Of a stretch of DNA of 64,000 bases, positions 8,020 to 15,437 are shown piece by piece (position 1 is the stretch's first letter; every line of letters starts with the position of its first letter). A program made the translations under genes and the position numbers. Source of the DNA: Amycolatopsis endophytica (lineage in GTDB: Bacteria; Actinomycetota; Actinomycetes; Mycobacteriales; Pseudonocardiaceae); assembly GCF_013410405.1 (NCBI RefSeq), contig NZ_JACCFK010000001.1:4774001-4838000 (forward strand), given 5' to 3'. A model generated the notes under the pieces. It was not told where the DNA came from. It was given only the letters and a program-made list of their open reading frames with translations, and searched no databases.

Positions 8020-8892
8020 TCAGCGGCGCAGCGCCGGGCCGAATGCCTGCTCGATCCGCGCGGCCAGGGTGTCGGGGTCCCAGGGGCCGGTGCCGAAGAT
8101 CCGGCTGACCGGTTCCGGATTGGTGTAGAGCGCCACCTGGTAGCCGGCGGTATGCAGGATCCGTCCGGTGATCCAGCCGGACCCGGTGCCCGCCAGGTAG
8201 CCCACGAGCGGGGCGACGTTGTCCGGCGAATGCTCCTCGGAGGCGGGGGAACGGCGCCGCTCGCCGGGGATCGAGGCCGTCATGCGGGTGGCCGCGCCGG
8301 GGGAGACGGCGTTGACCGTGACGCCGTAACGGGCCAGCGCGTGCGCGCTGGAGTAGGTCAGCCCGACGATGCCCATCTTGGCCGCCGCGTAGTTGGGCTG
8401 ACCGGGTGCGCCGTGCAGACCGGAGACCGAGGTGAAGTTGATGATCCGGTTCTGCGCGTCGCCGTCCCCGGCCGAGCGCCAGTGCGCCGCCGCGAACTTC
8501 GTGGTGTTGAAGGTGCCCTTGAGGTGCACCCGGATCACGTCGTCCCACTCGTGCTCGGCCATGTTGAACACCATCCGGTCCCGCAGGATGCCCGCCACGT
8601 TCACCAGCACGTCGAGCCTGCCGAACTCGGCGAGCGCGGTGCCGACGAGCTTCTCCGCGGCCCCGTGGTCGGAGACGTCGGAGGTGTCGGCGACGGCCTT
8701 GCCGCCCGCCGCCACGATCTCCTCGGCGATCAGGGCCGCGGGACCGCTGTCGGCGCCCGAACCGTCGAGCCGGGTGCCGAGATCGTTGACCACCACCTGC
8801 GCGCCCTCGCCCGCGAGCGATCGCGCCACCGCGGCGCCGATTCCCCTGCCCGCTCCGGTCACGATCGCGACCCGTCCGTCCAGGCGTCCCAT
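8020..8892 (-). CDS. Short-chain dehydrogenase/reductase (3-hydroxyacyl-CoA or steroid/acyl type)
   Basis: 290 aa classical SDR: Rossmann TGAGRGIG near residues 13-20, NVAGI near 100, catalytic Ser in the NFTSVSG strand and the YxxxK pair in NYAAAKMG. The sequence resembles the 3-hydroxyacyl-CoA dehydrogenase branch (VSDHGAAEKLV, AEHEWDDVIRVHLKGTF), consistent with beta-oxidation-type chemistry ahead of the aldolase. ATG 8892 follows a GGAAGGCGGG ribosome site; longer in-frame versions would run into the promoter region. First gene of the minus-strand operon, divergent from the MaoC hydratase across a 200-bp control region. NAD(H) versus NADP(H) preference is not clear. Confidence 0.87.
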   Translation of the reverse strand: MGRLDGRVAIVTGAGRGIGAAVARSLAGEGAQVVVNDLGTRLDGSGADSGPAALIAEEIVAAGGKAVADTSDVSDHGAAEKLVGTALAEFGRLDVLVNVAGILRDRMVFNMAEHEWDDVIRVHLKGTFNTTKFAAAHWRSAGDGDAQNRIINFTSVSGLHGAPGQPNYAAAKMGIVGLTYSSAHALARYGVTVNAVSPGAATRMTASIPGERRRSPASEEHSPDNVAPLVGYLAGTGSGWITGRILHTAGYQVALYTNPEPVSRIFGTGPWDPDTLAARIEQAFGPALRR

Positions 8893-8918
8893 GCCGTCCC
8901 GCCTTCCGCCGCACGTTT

Positions 8919-9025
8919 TAGAATGTGGTTCTGGAATTACCTTCGGCCCGGTCGCGGCGCTTGTCAAGGGTCTTGACAGTGGTGTCCGGGATGCCTCTAA
9001 TAGACGAATCGAATTCTAATATTCG
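8919..9025. promoter_or_regulatory. Divergent control region with a sigma-70-like promoter and palindromes
   Basis: A good plus-strand promoter is visible: TTGACA at 8973-8978, 17-bp spacer, TCTAAT at 8996-9001. The palindrome CGAATTCTAATATTCG (9010-9025, 5-bp arms) sits just after the expected transcription start, a classic repressor position. A related TAGAATGTGGTTCTGG element lies at 8919-8934, close to the SDR start. Similar TAGAAT/ATTC motifs occur before the MFS exporter (13401) and the acyl-CoA dehydrogenase (14214). Confidence 0.55.
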
Positions 9026-9092
9026 TGTCTGGTCCCACTCGGTCGTGAGGCATCCCGACGCGGCAACGGCGCCGCAGCGAGGAGGAAGGCAC

Positions 9093-9944
9093 GTGCCCCT
9101 CAACCACGATGTGATCGGCCTGGAGTCCGAGCCCGCCGAGCGGAGCTGGACCAGCGCGGACACGCTGCTCTACGCGCTCGGGGTCGGCGCGGGCATGGAC
9201 GATCCGGCCGGCGAGCTGGAGTTCACCACGGAAAACTCCGCCGGGGTCAGGCAACGGGTACTGCCCACGTTCGCGGTGCTCGCCGCGCAGGCGCCCGCCC
9301 GCCGCGACCTCGGCGACTTCGACCGGGCGATGCTGGTGCACGCCGAGCAGTCCTTCGAGCTGCACCGGCCGCTGCCGCCCGCGGGCACCGTCCACGTCAC
9401 CACCACGGTGACCGGCGTCCACGACAAGGGATCCGGCGCGCTGGTGGTCAGCGAGGCGCGCGCGGTCGAACCCGGTTCGGGCGAAACCCTGGTGACCACG
9501 CGCAGTTCGGTCTTCATCCGCGGCGAGGGCGGCTTCGGCGGATCGCGGGGCCCGTCCGCGCGGTGGTCCCAGCCGTCGCGGCCGCCGGACCACCGGGTCA
9601 CCTATCGCACGCGGCCCGAACAGGCGCTGCTGTACCGGCTTTCCGGGGACCGCAACCCGCTGCACTCCGACCCGAAGTTCGCGGCCAGGGCCGGGTTCGC
9701 GCGCCCGATCCTGCACGGCCTGTGCACCTACGGGGTCACCGGCCGGGCGCTGCTGCACACGCTCGCCGGGTCGGATCCGGCGCGCTTCGCCGGGATGTCC
9801 GGGCGGTTCAGCGCACCGGTGTTCCCCGGCGAGCCGCTCACCGTGTCGATGTGGTGCGACGGCGATACCGCGTTGTTCCGCACCACCAAGGAAGACGGCA
9901 CCGTGGTGATCGACCGGGGCACCGCCACGGTCCGCCCCCGCTGA
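9093..9944 (+). CDS. MaoC-like double-hotdog enoyl-CoA hydratase (hydratase 2 type)
   Basis: 283 aa. The C-terminal hotdog carries the hydratase 2 motif GDRNPLHSDPKFAARAGF with Asp186 and His191 as the likely catalytic pair, followed by RPILHGLCTYG. The N-terminal half (YALGVGAGMDDPAGELEFT ... PTFAVLAA) is the second, non-catalytic hotdog that accommodates the acyl chain. These enzymes hydrate trans-2-enoyl-CoA to (R)-3-hydroxyacyl-CoA. GTG 9093 is chosen because AGGAGGAAGG lies just upstream and homology begins there; the longer in-frame start at 8925 would cover the promoter. It is followed 48 bp later by an MFS permease. With the divergent SDR/DUF35/Ltp operon it supplies the hydration, oxidation and cleavage steps of a side-chain degradation scheme. 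Confidence 0.88.
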   Translation: MPLNHDVIGLESEPAERSWTSADTLLYALGVGAGMDDPAGELEFTTENSAGVRQRVLPTFAVLAAQAPARRDLGDFDRAMLVHAEQSFELHRPLPPAGTVHVTTTVTGVHDKGSGALVVSEARAVEPGSGETLVTTRSSVFIRGEGGFGGSRGPSARWSQPSRPPDHRVTYRTRPEQALLYRLSGDRNPLHSDPKFAARAGFARPILHGLCTYGVTGRALLHTLAGSDPARFAGMSGRFSAPVFPGEPLTVSMWCDGDTALFRTTKEDGTVVIDRGTATVRPR

Positions 9945-9992
9945 CCCCGTTCACGCGCTTGAGTCCGGTTCACCCAGGGAAGGGGCCGTGCC

Positions 9993-11312
9993 ATGAGGTT
10001 GTTGCCGATACGCGAGCTGACCGAGTATCCCACCGGCGGGCGCCGGATGCGGATCCTGACGATGGCCGTGCTCGCGATCCTGATCGGGTCCTACGAGGCG
10101 CAGATCGCGCCGGTGGTCCCGTTGCTGCTGAAGGACCTGCACATGTCGCTGGCCACCTACGGTCTGGTGTCGGCGGCGGGTGTGCTGGCGGGAGCGTTCG
10201 CCTCCGCGATCGGCGGCAGGCTGACCGATCACGTGGGACGCGTGCGCCTGCTGGTGCCGTTGATGTTCGCCACCGCGGTGTGCTGCTTCCTGATGGTCAC
10301 GGTCCACTCGCCGACGCAGCTGCTGCTGGTGCGGATTCTGCTGTCCATCGTGGACGGCATGGCGATGGCGGGCACCGCGCCGCTGGTGCGGGACTTCTCG
10401 CCGCGGATGGGGCGGGCGCAGGCGTTCGGGTTCTGGACGTGGGGCCCGGTGGGCGCGAACTTCCTGGCCGCCGCGGTGGCCAGCGCGACGCTCCCGCTGT
10501 TCGATGACAACTGGCGTTCGCAGTTCGTGATCATGGGCGTGTTCTCGCTGGTGATCTCGGTGGTCATCATGTTCAACATCGCCGACCTCTCCCCGGAGCT
10601 GCGGGCGCGGATCCAGCAGACCGAGCAGCAGGCCATCGGCGCCGTGCGGCCGGGACCGGCGCGGGCGCGGGAGCTGTTCCGGCACCGCAACATCTGGGCC
10701 CACGTCGTCGGGATCTCGCTGTGGCTGGTCATCTACATGACGCTGTCGTTGTTCGGCCAGACGATGCTCGCCGAGGCGTTCGAGCTCAACGCCTCCACCG
10801 CGTCGGGCATCATGTCCGCGTTCTGGGTGCTGAACCTGCTCACGCTCGTGGTGATCGGGCGGGTGTCGGACCGGCTGCAGGTGCGCAAGCCGATCTGCGT
10901 CGCGGGCTCGATCGTGGCCGTGCTGGTGACCGGGTACCTGATCCTGCTGATGGGTGATCCCGGGGTGTCGCACGTGCACCTGATGATCACCGGCGCCCTG
11001 CTCGGCGGTTCGCTGGGCGTCGCATACGGGCCGTGGATGGCGAACTACTCCGAGGACGCCGAGGACATCGACCCCCGGCTGCAGGGCAGCGCGTGGGGTT
11101 TGTACGGCGCGTTGTCGAAGGTGATGGCCGTGGTGGTGTTGTTCGTGAGCCCGCACCTGGTGGAAGCTGCCGGGTGGCGCACCTGGCTCGGAGTGGCGGC
11201 CTTGTGCCTGCTGCTGTTCATCCCGGCGGCCTTCGCCTTCCACGGCCCGTGGCGGCCGCACCGCGGGCGTGCGGCGGTGGCGGCACAGTCCTTGGAGCGG
11301 GCGGGGAACTAG
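9993..11312 (+). CDS. Major facilitator superfamily transporter
   Basis: 439 aa with about 12 predicted membrane helices. After a short cytoplasmic lead (to RRMRIL) helix 1 begins with MAVLAILIGSYEAQIAPVVP; the MFS loop 2-3 motif is GGRLTDHVGRVRLL, and an equivalent GRVSDRLQVRKP follows helix 8. A charged central loop (RARIQQTEQQAIGAVRPG) separates the halves. ATG 9993 has an AGGGAAGGGG ribosome site. Location directly after the MaoC hydratase suggests import or export of the compound handled by this acyl-CoA cluster. The substrate cannot be read from the sequence. Confidence 0.85.
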   Translation: MRLLPIRELTEYPTGGRRMRILTMAVLAILIGSYEAQIAPVVPLLLKDLHMSLATYGLVSAAGVLAGAFASAIGGRLTDHVGRVRLLVPLMFATAVCCFLMVTVHSPTQLLLVRILLSIVDGMAMAGTAPLVRDFSPRMGRAQAFGFWTWGPVGANFLAAAVASATLPLFDDNWRSQFVIMGVFSLVISVVIMFNIADLSPELRARIQQTEQQAIGAVRPGPARARELFRHRNIWAHVVGISLWLVIYMTLSLFGQTMLAEAFELNASTASGIMSAFWVLNLLTLVVIGRVSDRLQVRKPICVAGSIVAVLVTGYLILLMGDPGVSHVHLMITGALLGGSLGVAYGPWMANYSEDAEDIDPRLQGSAWGLYGALSKVMAVVVLFVSPHLVEAAGWRTWLGVAALCLLLFIPAAFAFHGPWRPHRGRAAVAAQSLERAGN

Positions 11313-11399
11313 GGTTTCTCTCACCCTCGGAAAACCGCCGCCTTGCAACGGAAGCCGCGCTGCGGCACCAGTGGCGTTGAACGCTCCCGATGCCACATT

Positions 11400-11418
11400 G
11401 GTGGCGTTCAACGCCACC
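11400..11418. repeat. Perfect palindrome GGTGGCGTTCAACGCCACC
   Basis: Nine-base arms around a single C. A partial copy in the same block (GTGGCGTTGAACGC, 11371-11384) and ACGCCACCAACGCCAG just downstream show a local family of GTGGCGTT/AACGCCAC elements. It could be a strong hairpin in RNA or a dispersed palindromic repeat. Confidence 0.5.
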
Positions 11419-11557
11419 AACGCCAGATTGGGGAACGTCTGGATGCCCCGCCGATCCCGGCCGTCGCCCGGCAACGGAAGCCGAGACCCGAACTGCCCGG
11501 ACCGCCCCCGCCCCTCATCCCCAGCCCGCTTCGGTCGCCGATCAGGCGGGTCAAGGT

Positions 11558-11578
11558 ACTCTTTCCCGCCTTGACGCG
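11558..11578 (+). repeat. Dispersed 21-mer repeat, copy 2
   Basis: Begins ACTCTTTCCCGCCTTGACG and differs at 2 of 21 bases from 6254-6274. It overlaps two competing hairpins (GGCGGG with CCCGCC, and GTCAAGG with CCTTGAC). Confidence 0.5.
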
Positions 11579-11781
11579 TCTGCTCGGCGACTGGAACCCT
11601 CCGCGAGGAGGGGCGGGGGGCGGTCTGTGGTGACCGACTACCCGACGGCGGCGTGCCCAGCGGTCACCTCGCCGCCGGAAGCCCGGGTTCAAAGATCAAG
11701 GGATAGTCCTCGCCGGACGGGCTGGCTCCGGGATGACCAGGGGTTTCGCAGTCCGGCTCACCTCGGGTGGGTGGTCGCTGT

Positions 11782-11921
11782 GTGGTCATCCCGTCGCCTT
11801 CCGGTTTGTGCCTATCACCTTGAGCCAGGGCCGCAAGGTTGCGTAGCCGGCCGCCGGTGAGCAGAGAGGTTGCGGCCCTGGCGCAAGGTGATCGTCCGGT
11901 GTCAGGCGACGCGATGACCAC
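11782..11921. repeat. Long imperfect inverted repeat (possible MITE-like element or large stem-loop)
   Basis: Inner arms 11814-11836 and 11870-11892 are 23 bp with a single mismatch. Outer arms (about 11782-11800 and 11903-11921) also pair, with GTGGTCATC and GCGTCGCCT-type blocks conserved. A poorly matched 13-15 bp segment lies between inner and outer arms, and the loop is 33 nt. The right arm reaches the 3' end of the MFS gene, whose stop codon is at 11902, so the last few codons of that gene are part of the element. No transposase and no obvious target duplication are visible. Confidence 0.6.
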
Positions 11922-13380
11922 CCAGCTCCGGGGTTACTGCAACTCGCTGGCGCTTGCCCTTGCCGCGTGCGGCGAGGGAAACCAGTACGGCCACCACCGA
12001 GGTCGCCGTCATCACGCCGATGGTGAGGCGGTATCCGGTCACCAGAGGGCCGACCTCACCGGGATGCAGGTGCGACAGGGTGCCCGCGAACACCGACGGG
12101 CGGATCGCCGCGGGCAGGGGGCTCGTCACCAGGGACAGCGCCAGCGCGGTGCTCATCACGACGCCCGTGTTCTGCACCATCAGGCGCATCGCGTTGACGA
12201 TGCCCACTCGGTGCGGGGGCAGCTCGTCCAGTAGCGCGGTGGTGTTCGCGGGCATGAACATGCCGGAACCGGCACCCAGGAGAACCAGTGCGACGCCGAT
12301 CGGGGCGTAGCTGCCGTCGGCGGACAGGAACACCAGCAGCACCACCAGGCCGACGGTGCCGGTGAAGGTGCCCAGTGCGGCCACCGCTCGGGCGCTCATC
12401 CGGGCCTGCAGTGGGCCCGCGCACGCCGAGGCGATCATCGCCGCGACCGACAGCGGCAGCACCTTCAACCCGGCCGACACCGGATCTTCCCCGTGCACCG
12501 CCTGGTAGAACAACGCGACCAGCAGCACCACGGCCATCCGCGCCACCGTGTTGAGGAACGACGCGAGCAGGCCGAGTGTGAACACCCGGTCGGTGAACAG
12601 TCGCACGTCCACCACCGGATGCGGGCTGCGCCGCTCGACGATCGCGAACACCGGGACCAGCACCGCGAACAACGCCACGCCGGTCAGCACCACCGGATCG
12701 CCCCAGCCGCGATCACCGGCCTGCGACAGCCCGAACAGCAGCCCGCCGAGCGACACCAGCACGAGCAGGTTGCCCGGAACGTCGATGCCGCGATCCCCGT
12801 CCGCGACGGCGGTCCGGCGCAACGTCACCGCGCCCCAGGCCAGGCACATCAGCCCGAGTGGCACGTTGAACCAGAACACCCACTGCCATCCGAACCGGTG
12901 CGTGAGAAAACCACCCAGCGTGGGGCCGATCAGCTGGGCCACCGAGAACGAGGCGATGTAGACACCCATGCCACGGCCGAGGTGACCGCGCGGGAACGCG
13001 TCGGTCAGGATGGCGGCGCTGTTGGTCAGCAGCATCGCCCCGCCCGCCGCCTGCGCGACCCGCAGCCCCACCAGCCACCACGCCCCGGGCGCGAACCCGA
13101 GCAGCAGGCTGGCGCCGGTGTAGGTCGCCAGGCCACACAGGTAGAGCGTGCGGCGCCCGAACAGGTCCGCGAGCCGTCCGAACACGACCATCAGCACGGT
13201 GTTGGCCAGCATGAACGACAACAGCATCCAGCTCGCCGCCGCGGTGCCCGCATGGAAGTGCCGCACCACCTCCGGCAGTGCCACGTTCAGCGAGCTGCTG
13301 CCCAGCGCGGTGAGGATGCTCGCCATGCTCACCACCGACAACGCCCGCCACGCGTACCGCAGCCGTTCCCGCTCGGACAT
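11902..13380 (-). CDS. MFS drug/metabolite exporter (DHA2/EmrB-QacA-like)
   Basis: 492 aa, about 14 membrane helices. DHA2 landmarks: LGSSSLNVALPEVVRHFHAG in helix 1, GRLADLFGRRTLYLCG in loop 2-3, and the antiporter motif C region (IGPTLGGFLTHRFGWQWVFWFN) in helix 5. ATG 13380 has GGGAGGGG 7 nt upstream; a GTG six bases earlier is an alternative. It lies downstream of a TetR gene on the same strand, with a palindrome (GAATCTCATTC) in between, the usual arrangement of a repressor-controlled proton-driven exporter. Its C-terminal codons overlap the right arm of the long inverted repeat. Confidence 0.88.
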   Translation of the reverse strand: MSERERLRYAWRALSVVSMASILTALGSSSLNVALPEVVRHFHAGTAAASWMLLSFMLANTVLMVVFGRLADLFGRRTLYLCGLATYTGASLLLGFAPGAWWLVGLRVAQAAGGAMLLTNSAAILTDAFPRGHLGRGMGVYIASFSVAQLIGPTLGGFLTHRFGWQWVFWFNVPLGLMCLAWGAVTLRRTAVADGDRGIDVPGNLLVLVSLGGLLFGLSQAGDRGWGDPVVLTGVALFAVLVPVFAIVERRSPHPVVDVRLFTDRVFTLGLLASFLNTVARMAVVLLVALFYQAVHGEDPVSAGLKVLPLSVAAMIASACAGPLQARMSARAVAALGTFTGTVGLVVLLVFLSADGSYAPIGVALVLLGAGSGMFMPANTTALLDELPPHRVGIVNAMRLMVQNTGVVMSTALALSLVTSPLPAAIRPSVFAGTLSHLHPGEVGPLVTGYRLTIGVMTATSVVAVLVSLAARGKGKRQRVAVTPELGGHRVA

Positions 13381-13402
13381 GGGCACACCCCTCCCAATCC
13401 TA

Positions 13403-13413
13403 GAATCTCATTC
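13403..13413. promoter_or_regulatory. Palindrome GAATCTCATTC upstream of the MFS exporter
   Basis: Perfect 4-bp arms around CTC, within the wider TAGAATCTCATTCGATCCTA, 22 bp before the MFS start. It resembles the TAGAAT-type elements at 8919 and 14214, so it is a candidate site for the neighbouring TetR protein. Confidence 0.45.
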
Positions 13414-13435
13414 GATCCTATGCACCCGTGCGCGG

Positions 13436-13452
13436 TTGCGGGACTCCCGCAA
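13436..13452. terminator. Hairpin TTGCGGGACTCCCGCAA
   Basis: Perfect 7-bp arms and a 3-nt loop between the TetR stop (13514) and the MFS start (13380). A GGGG/CCCC hairpin also lies about 20 bp to the right. No T-tract follows on the minus strand, so termination or attenuation is only a possibility. Confidence 0.35.
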
Positions 13453-13513
13453 ACGGGTTGATCAGGAGGGGGTTTCACCCCGGAAGGGGCACAAATGTCC
13501 TGTTTGGACGCGC

Positions 13514-14122
13514 TCAGACGTCGAGCGGGTTGATCCGCCGGATGAGCACGATCGCGGCGTCGGTGATCCGGTTGGCCTCACGCTTGGACGACGACGTCGC
13601 GATTTCGCGTCCCGCCTCGCCGATGATGCTGGTCAGCACCGCCACCGTGAGCCGGTCGACCGAGCTGGTGCCCTTGCCGAGCAGTACCGCGTTCTGCCGT
13701 ACCCATTCCCGGCCGCGGGTGCGGCGCATCAGCTCGAACCCGGGCGGGGCGTCGCCGTCCATGAACAGCCGGGACAGGTCTCGCCGCTGCCACGATCCGT
13801 CGAGGAACGCCCGCGCGCCGACGATGAACAGGTCGAGCGGGTCCTCCTCGCCGCCCGCCCGCGCCTTCGCCACCGCGGCCGCCGCCGCGTGCTCGTGCGC
13901 GGTCTGGTGGTCCTCCCACAGTGCCAGGAACAGCTCGGTCTTGCCGCCGAAATGGTGGTAGAGGCTGCCGACGCTGGACTCGGCCCGCCGCACCACCTCG
14001 GCGATGCTCGCCTCGGCGAAGCCCTGCTCGCAGAACACCTCGCGCGCGGCGGCGAGCATCACCCGCCGCGTCTCCGCGGTCCGGCTCCACTGCCAGGCGT
14101 TGCCGCTCGACTTCCGTGGCAT
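13514..14122 (-). CDS. TetR-family transcriptional repressor
   Basis: 202 aa. The N-terminal HTH is clear: RRVMLAAAREVFCEQGFAEASIAEVVRRAESSVGSLYHHFGGKTELFLALWEDH (about residues 20-72), with the conserved Y-H-H-F-G-G-K turn. The C-terminal ligand domain has no recognisable subfamily mark. ATG 14122 has AGGAGG 6 nt upstream. It is divergent from an acyl-CoA dehydrogenase/acyl-CoA synthetase operon (start 14261) and is followed on its own strand by the MFS exporter, with similar palindromes in both control regions; it probably represses both. Acyl-CoA or acid effectors are likely given the neighbours, by analogy with FadR-type TetR proteins. Confidence 0.88.
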   Translation of the reverse strand: MPRKSSGNAWQWSRTAETRRVMLAAAREVFCEQGFAEASIAEVVRRAESSVGSLYHHFGGKTELFLALWEDHQTAHEHAAAAAVAKARAGGEEDPLDLFIVGARAFLDGSWQRRDLSRLFMDGDAPPGFELMRRTRGREWVRQNAVLLGKGTSSVDRLTVAVLTSIIGEAGREIATSSSKREANRITDAAIVLIRRINPLDV

Positions 14123-14172
14123 GCGCGCCTCCTCGCTGTTCCCGACGATGATAGTCCGGTTCGGGTGATGGT

Positions 14173-14230
14173 CTTGACACCGCGGCGCCGCGGGGACCAA
14201 TCTGACTCTATTCCTAGAGTTCGGTTCTAG
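14173..14230. promoter_or_regulatory. Divergent control region with palindrome CTAGAGTTCGGTTCTAG
   Basis: The palindrome at 14214-14230 has 5-bp CTAGA/TCTAG arms and a 7-bp spacer, 31 bp before the dehydrogenase start. A GGTCTTGACA sequence (TTGACA at 14173-14178) matches the -35 region context at 8973, and the -10 is weaker (ACCAAT at 17 bp or CAATCT at 19 bp). The shared -35 context and TAGAA/TTCTA motifs suggest common control with the 8.9-9.0 kb region. Confidence 0.45.
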
Positions 14231-14260
14231 AAATCTCTCAGCGCAGAGAGGACTCCGTCC

Positions 14261-15433
14261 ATGGTCGACTTCTCGCTCTCCACCGAAGAACGACAGATCC
14301 GTGACACCGTGCGCACGTTCGTCGACCGCGAGGTGGTGCCGCTCGAACAGGAGGTGCTGCGCAATGAGCGCGCCGGGCGGCCCGGCCTGGACGCCGACGT
14401 GCTCAAGGAGCTGCGCGCCAAGGCCCGGCGGGCCGGTTTCTGGGGCGTCAACACGCCCGAGGAGTACGGCGGGATGAACCTGGGCGCGGTGATGGCCGCG
14501 ATCGTGGCCATGGAGACCGGGCGCACGTTCGTCCCGTTCAGCTTCGGCGGTACCGCGGACAACATCCTCTACTTCGCCAATGAGGACCAGAAGCAGCGCT
14601 ACCTCGTGCCCACCATCGAGGGCGAGCGGCGGTCGTGCTTCGCCATCACCGAACCCGGCGCCGGGTCGGATGCCCGCAACATCCGCACCCGCGCCGTGCG
14701 CGACGGGAGCGACTGGGTGATCAACGGCGAGAAGGTCTTCATCACCGGTGGCAACGAGGCCGACTTCGTCATGGTGTTCGCGGTGACGGACCCCGACAAG
14801 GGCGCGAACGGCGGCGTCACCTGCTTCCTGGCCGACCGCGACATGGGCTGGAAGTCCGAGCCGATCCCGACGATGGGCCAGTGGGGCCCGGCCGCACTGG
14901 TGTTCGACGACGTGCGGGTGCCCGCGGAGAACGTGCTCGGCGAGGTCGGCCACGGCTTCGACCTCGCGATGCGGTGGATCGGCCAGGGCCGCTACCTCAT
15001 CCCGGCGCGGGCGATCGGCGCGGCGGAACGGATGTTGAAGATGGCGATCGACTACGCGAACATCCGGCAGTCGATGGGCCACCTGATCGCCGAGTACCAG
15101 GCCATCCAGTGGCAGATCGCGGACTCGCAGGTGGAGATCGAGGCGACCAAATGGCTCACGCTGTACGCGGCGTGGCGCGTGGAAAGCGGCATGGACGCCC
15201 GTCATGCCTCCTCGATCGCCAAGCTCAACGGCGCGTTGATGGCCAACCAGGTGGTCGACCGGGTGCTGCAGATCCACGGCGGGATGGGGTACACGAAGGA
15301 GCTGCCGATCGAGCGGTGGTACCGGGAGCTGCGCTTGCTGCGGATCTTCGAGGGCACCGACGAGATCCAGCGCCGGACCATCGCGCGGAACCTGCTCAAG
15401 GGCCACGCGCGGCTCGGCGGGATCGGGGAGTGA
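14261..15433 (+). CDS. Acyl-CoA dehydrogenase
   Basis: 390 aa with all standard blocks: SCFAITEPGAGSDARNIRTR (FAD and substrate contact), VINGEKVFITGG, RQSMGHLIAEYQAIQW, IHGGMGYTKELPIE, and RIFEGTDEIQRRTIARNLL, where Glu364 is the predicted catalytic base in the medium-chain/short-chain-type position. It would introduce the trans-2 double bond and pass electrons to ETF. A GCAGAGAGGA ribosome site precedes the ATG. The ADP-forming acyl-CoA synthetase begins 4 bp after its stop codon, so activation and first oxidation are co-expressed. Expression is probably controlled by the divergent TetR. Confidence 0.9.
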   Translation: MVDFSLSTEERQIRDTVRTFVDREVVPLEQEVLRNERAGRPGLDADVLKELRAKARRAGFWGVNTPEEYGGMNLGAVMAAIVAMETGRTFVPFSFGGTADNILYFANEDQKQRYLVPTIEGERRSCFAITEPGAGSDARNIRTRAVRDGSDWVINGEKVFITGGNEADFVMVFAVTDPDKGANGGVTCFLADRDMGWKSEPIPTMGQWGPAALVFDDVRVPAENVLGEVGHGFDLAMRWIGQGRYLIPARAIGAAERMLKMAIDYANIRQSMGHLIAEYQAIQWQIADSQVEIEATKWLTLYAAWRVESGMDARHASSIAKLNGALMANQVVDRVLQIHGGMGYTKELPIERWYRELRLLRIFEGTDEIQRRTIARNLLKGHARLGGIGE

Positions 15434-15437
15434 CCGC

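Larger units (their letters stand above)
11313..11901. other. 589-bp gene-free region between convergent MFS genes, rich in repeats
   Basis: No credible gene. It contains a perfect 19-bp palindrome (11400-11418) inside a larger set of GTGGCGTT/AACGCCAC blocks, the second copy of the dispersed 21-mer (11558-11578) with overlapping hairpins (GTCAAGG at 11550-11556 pairs with CCTTGAC at 11569-11575), and a long imperfect inverted repeat (11782-11921). The two flanking genes are transcribed toward this region, so some of the hairpins may also stop transcription. Confidence 0.6.

Noticed and set aside
11313..11901. Short open frames inside the repeat-rich gap, on both strands
   Set aside because: They lack ribosome sites and domains, and parts of their translations simply reflect the inverted repeats.
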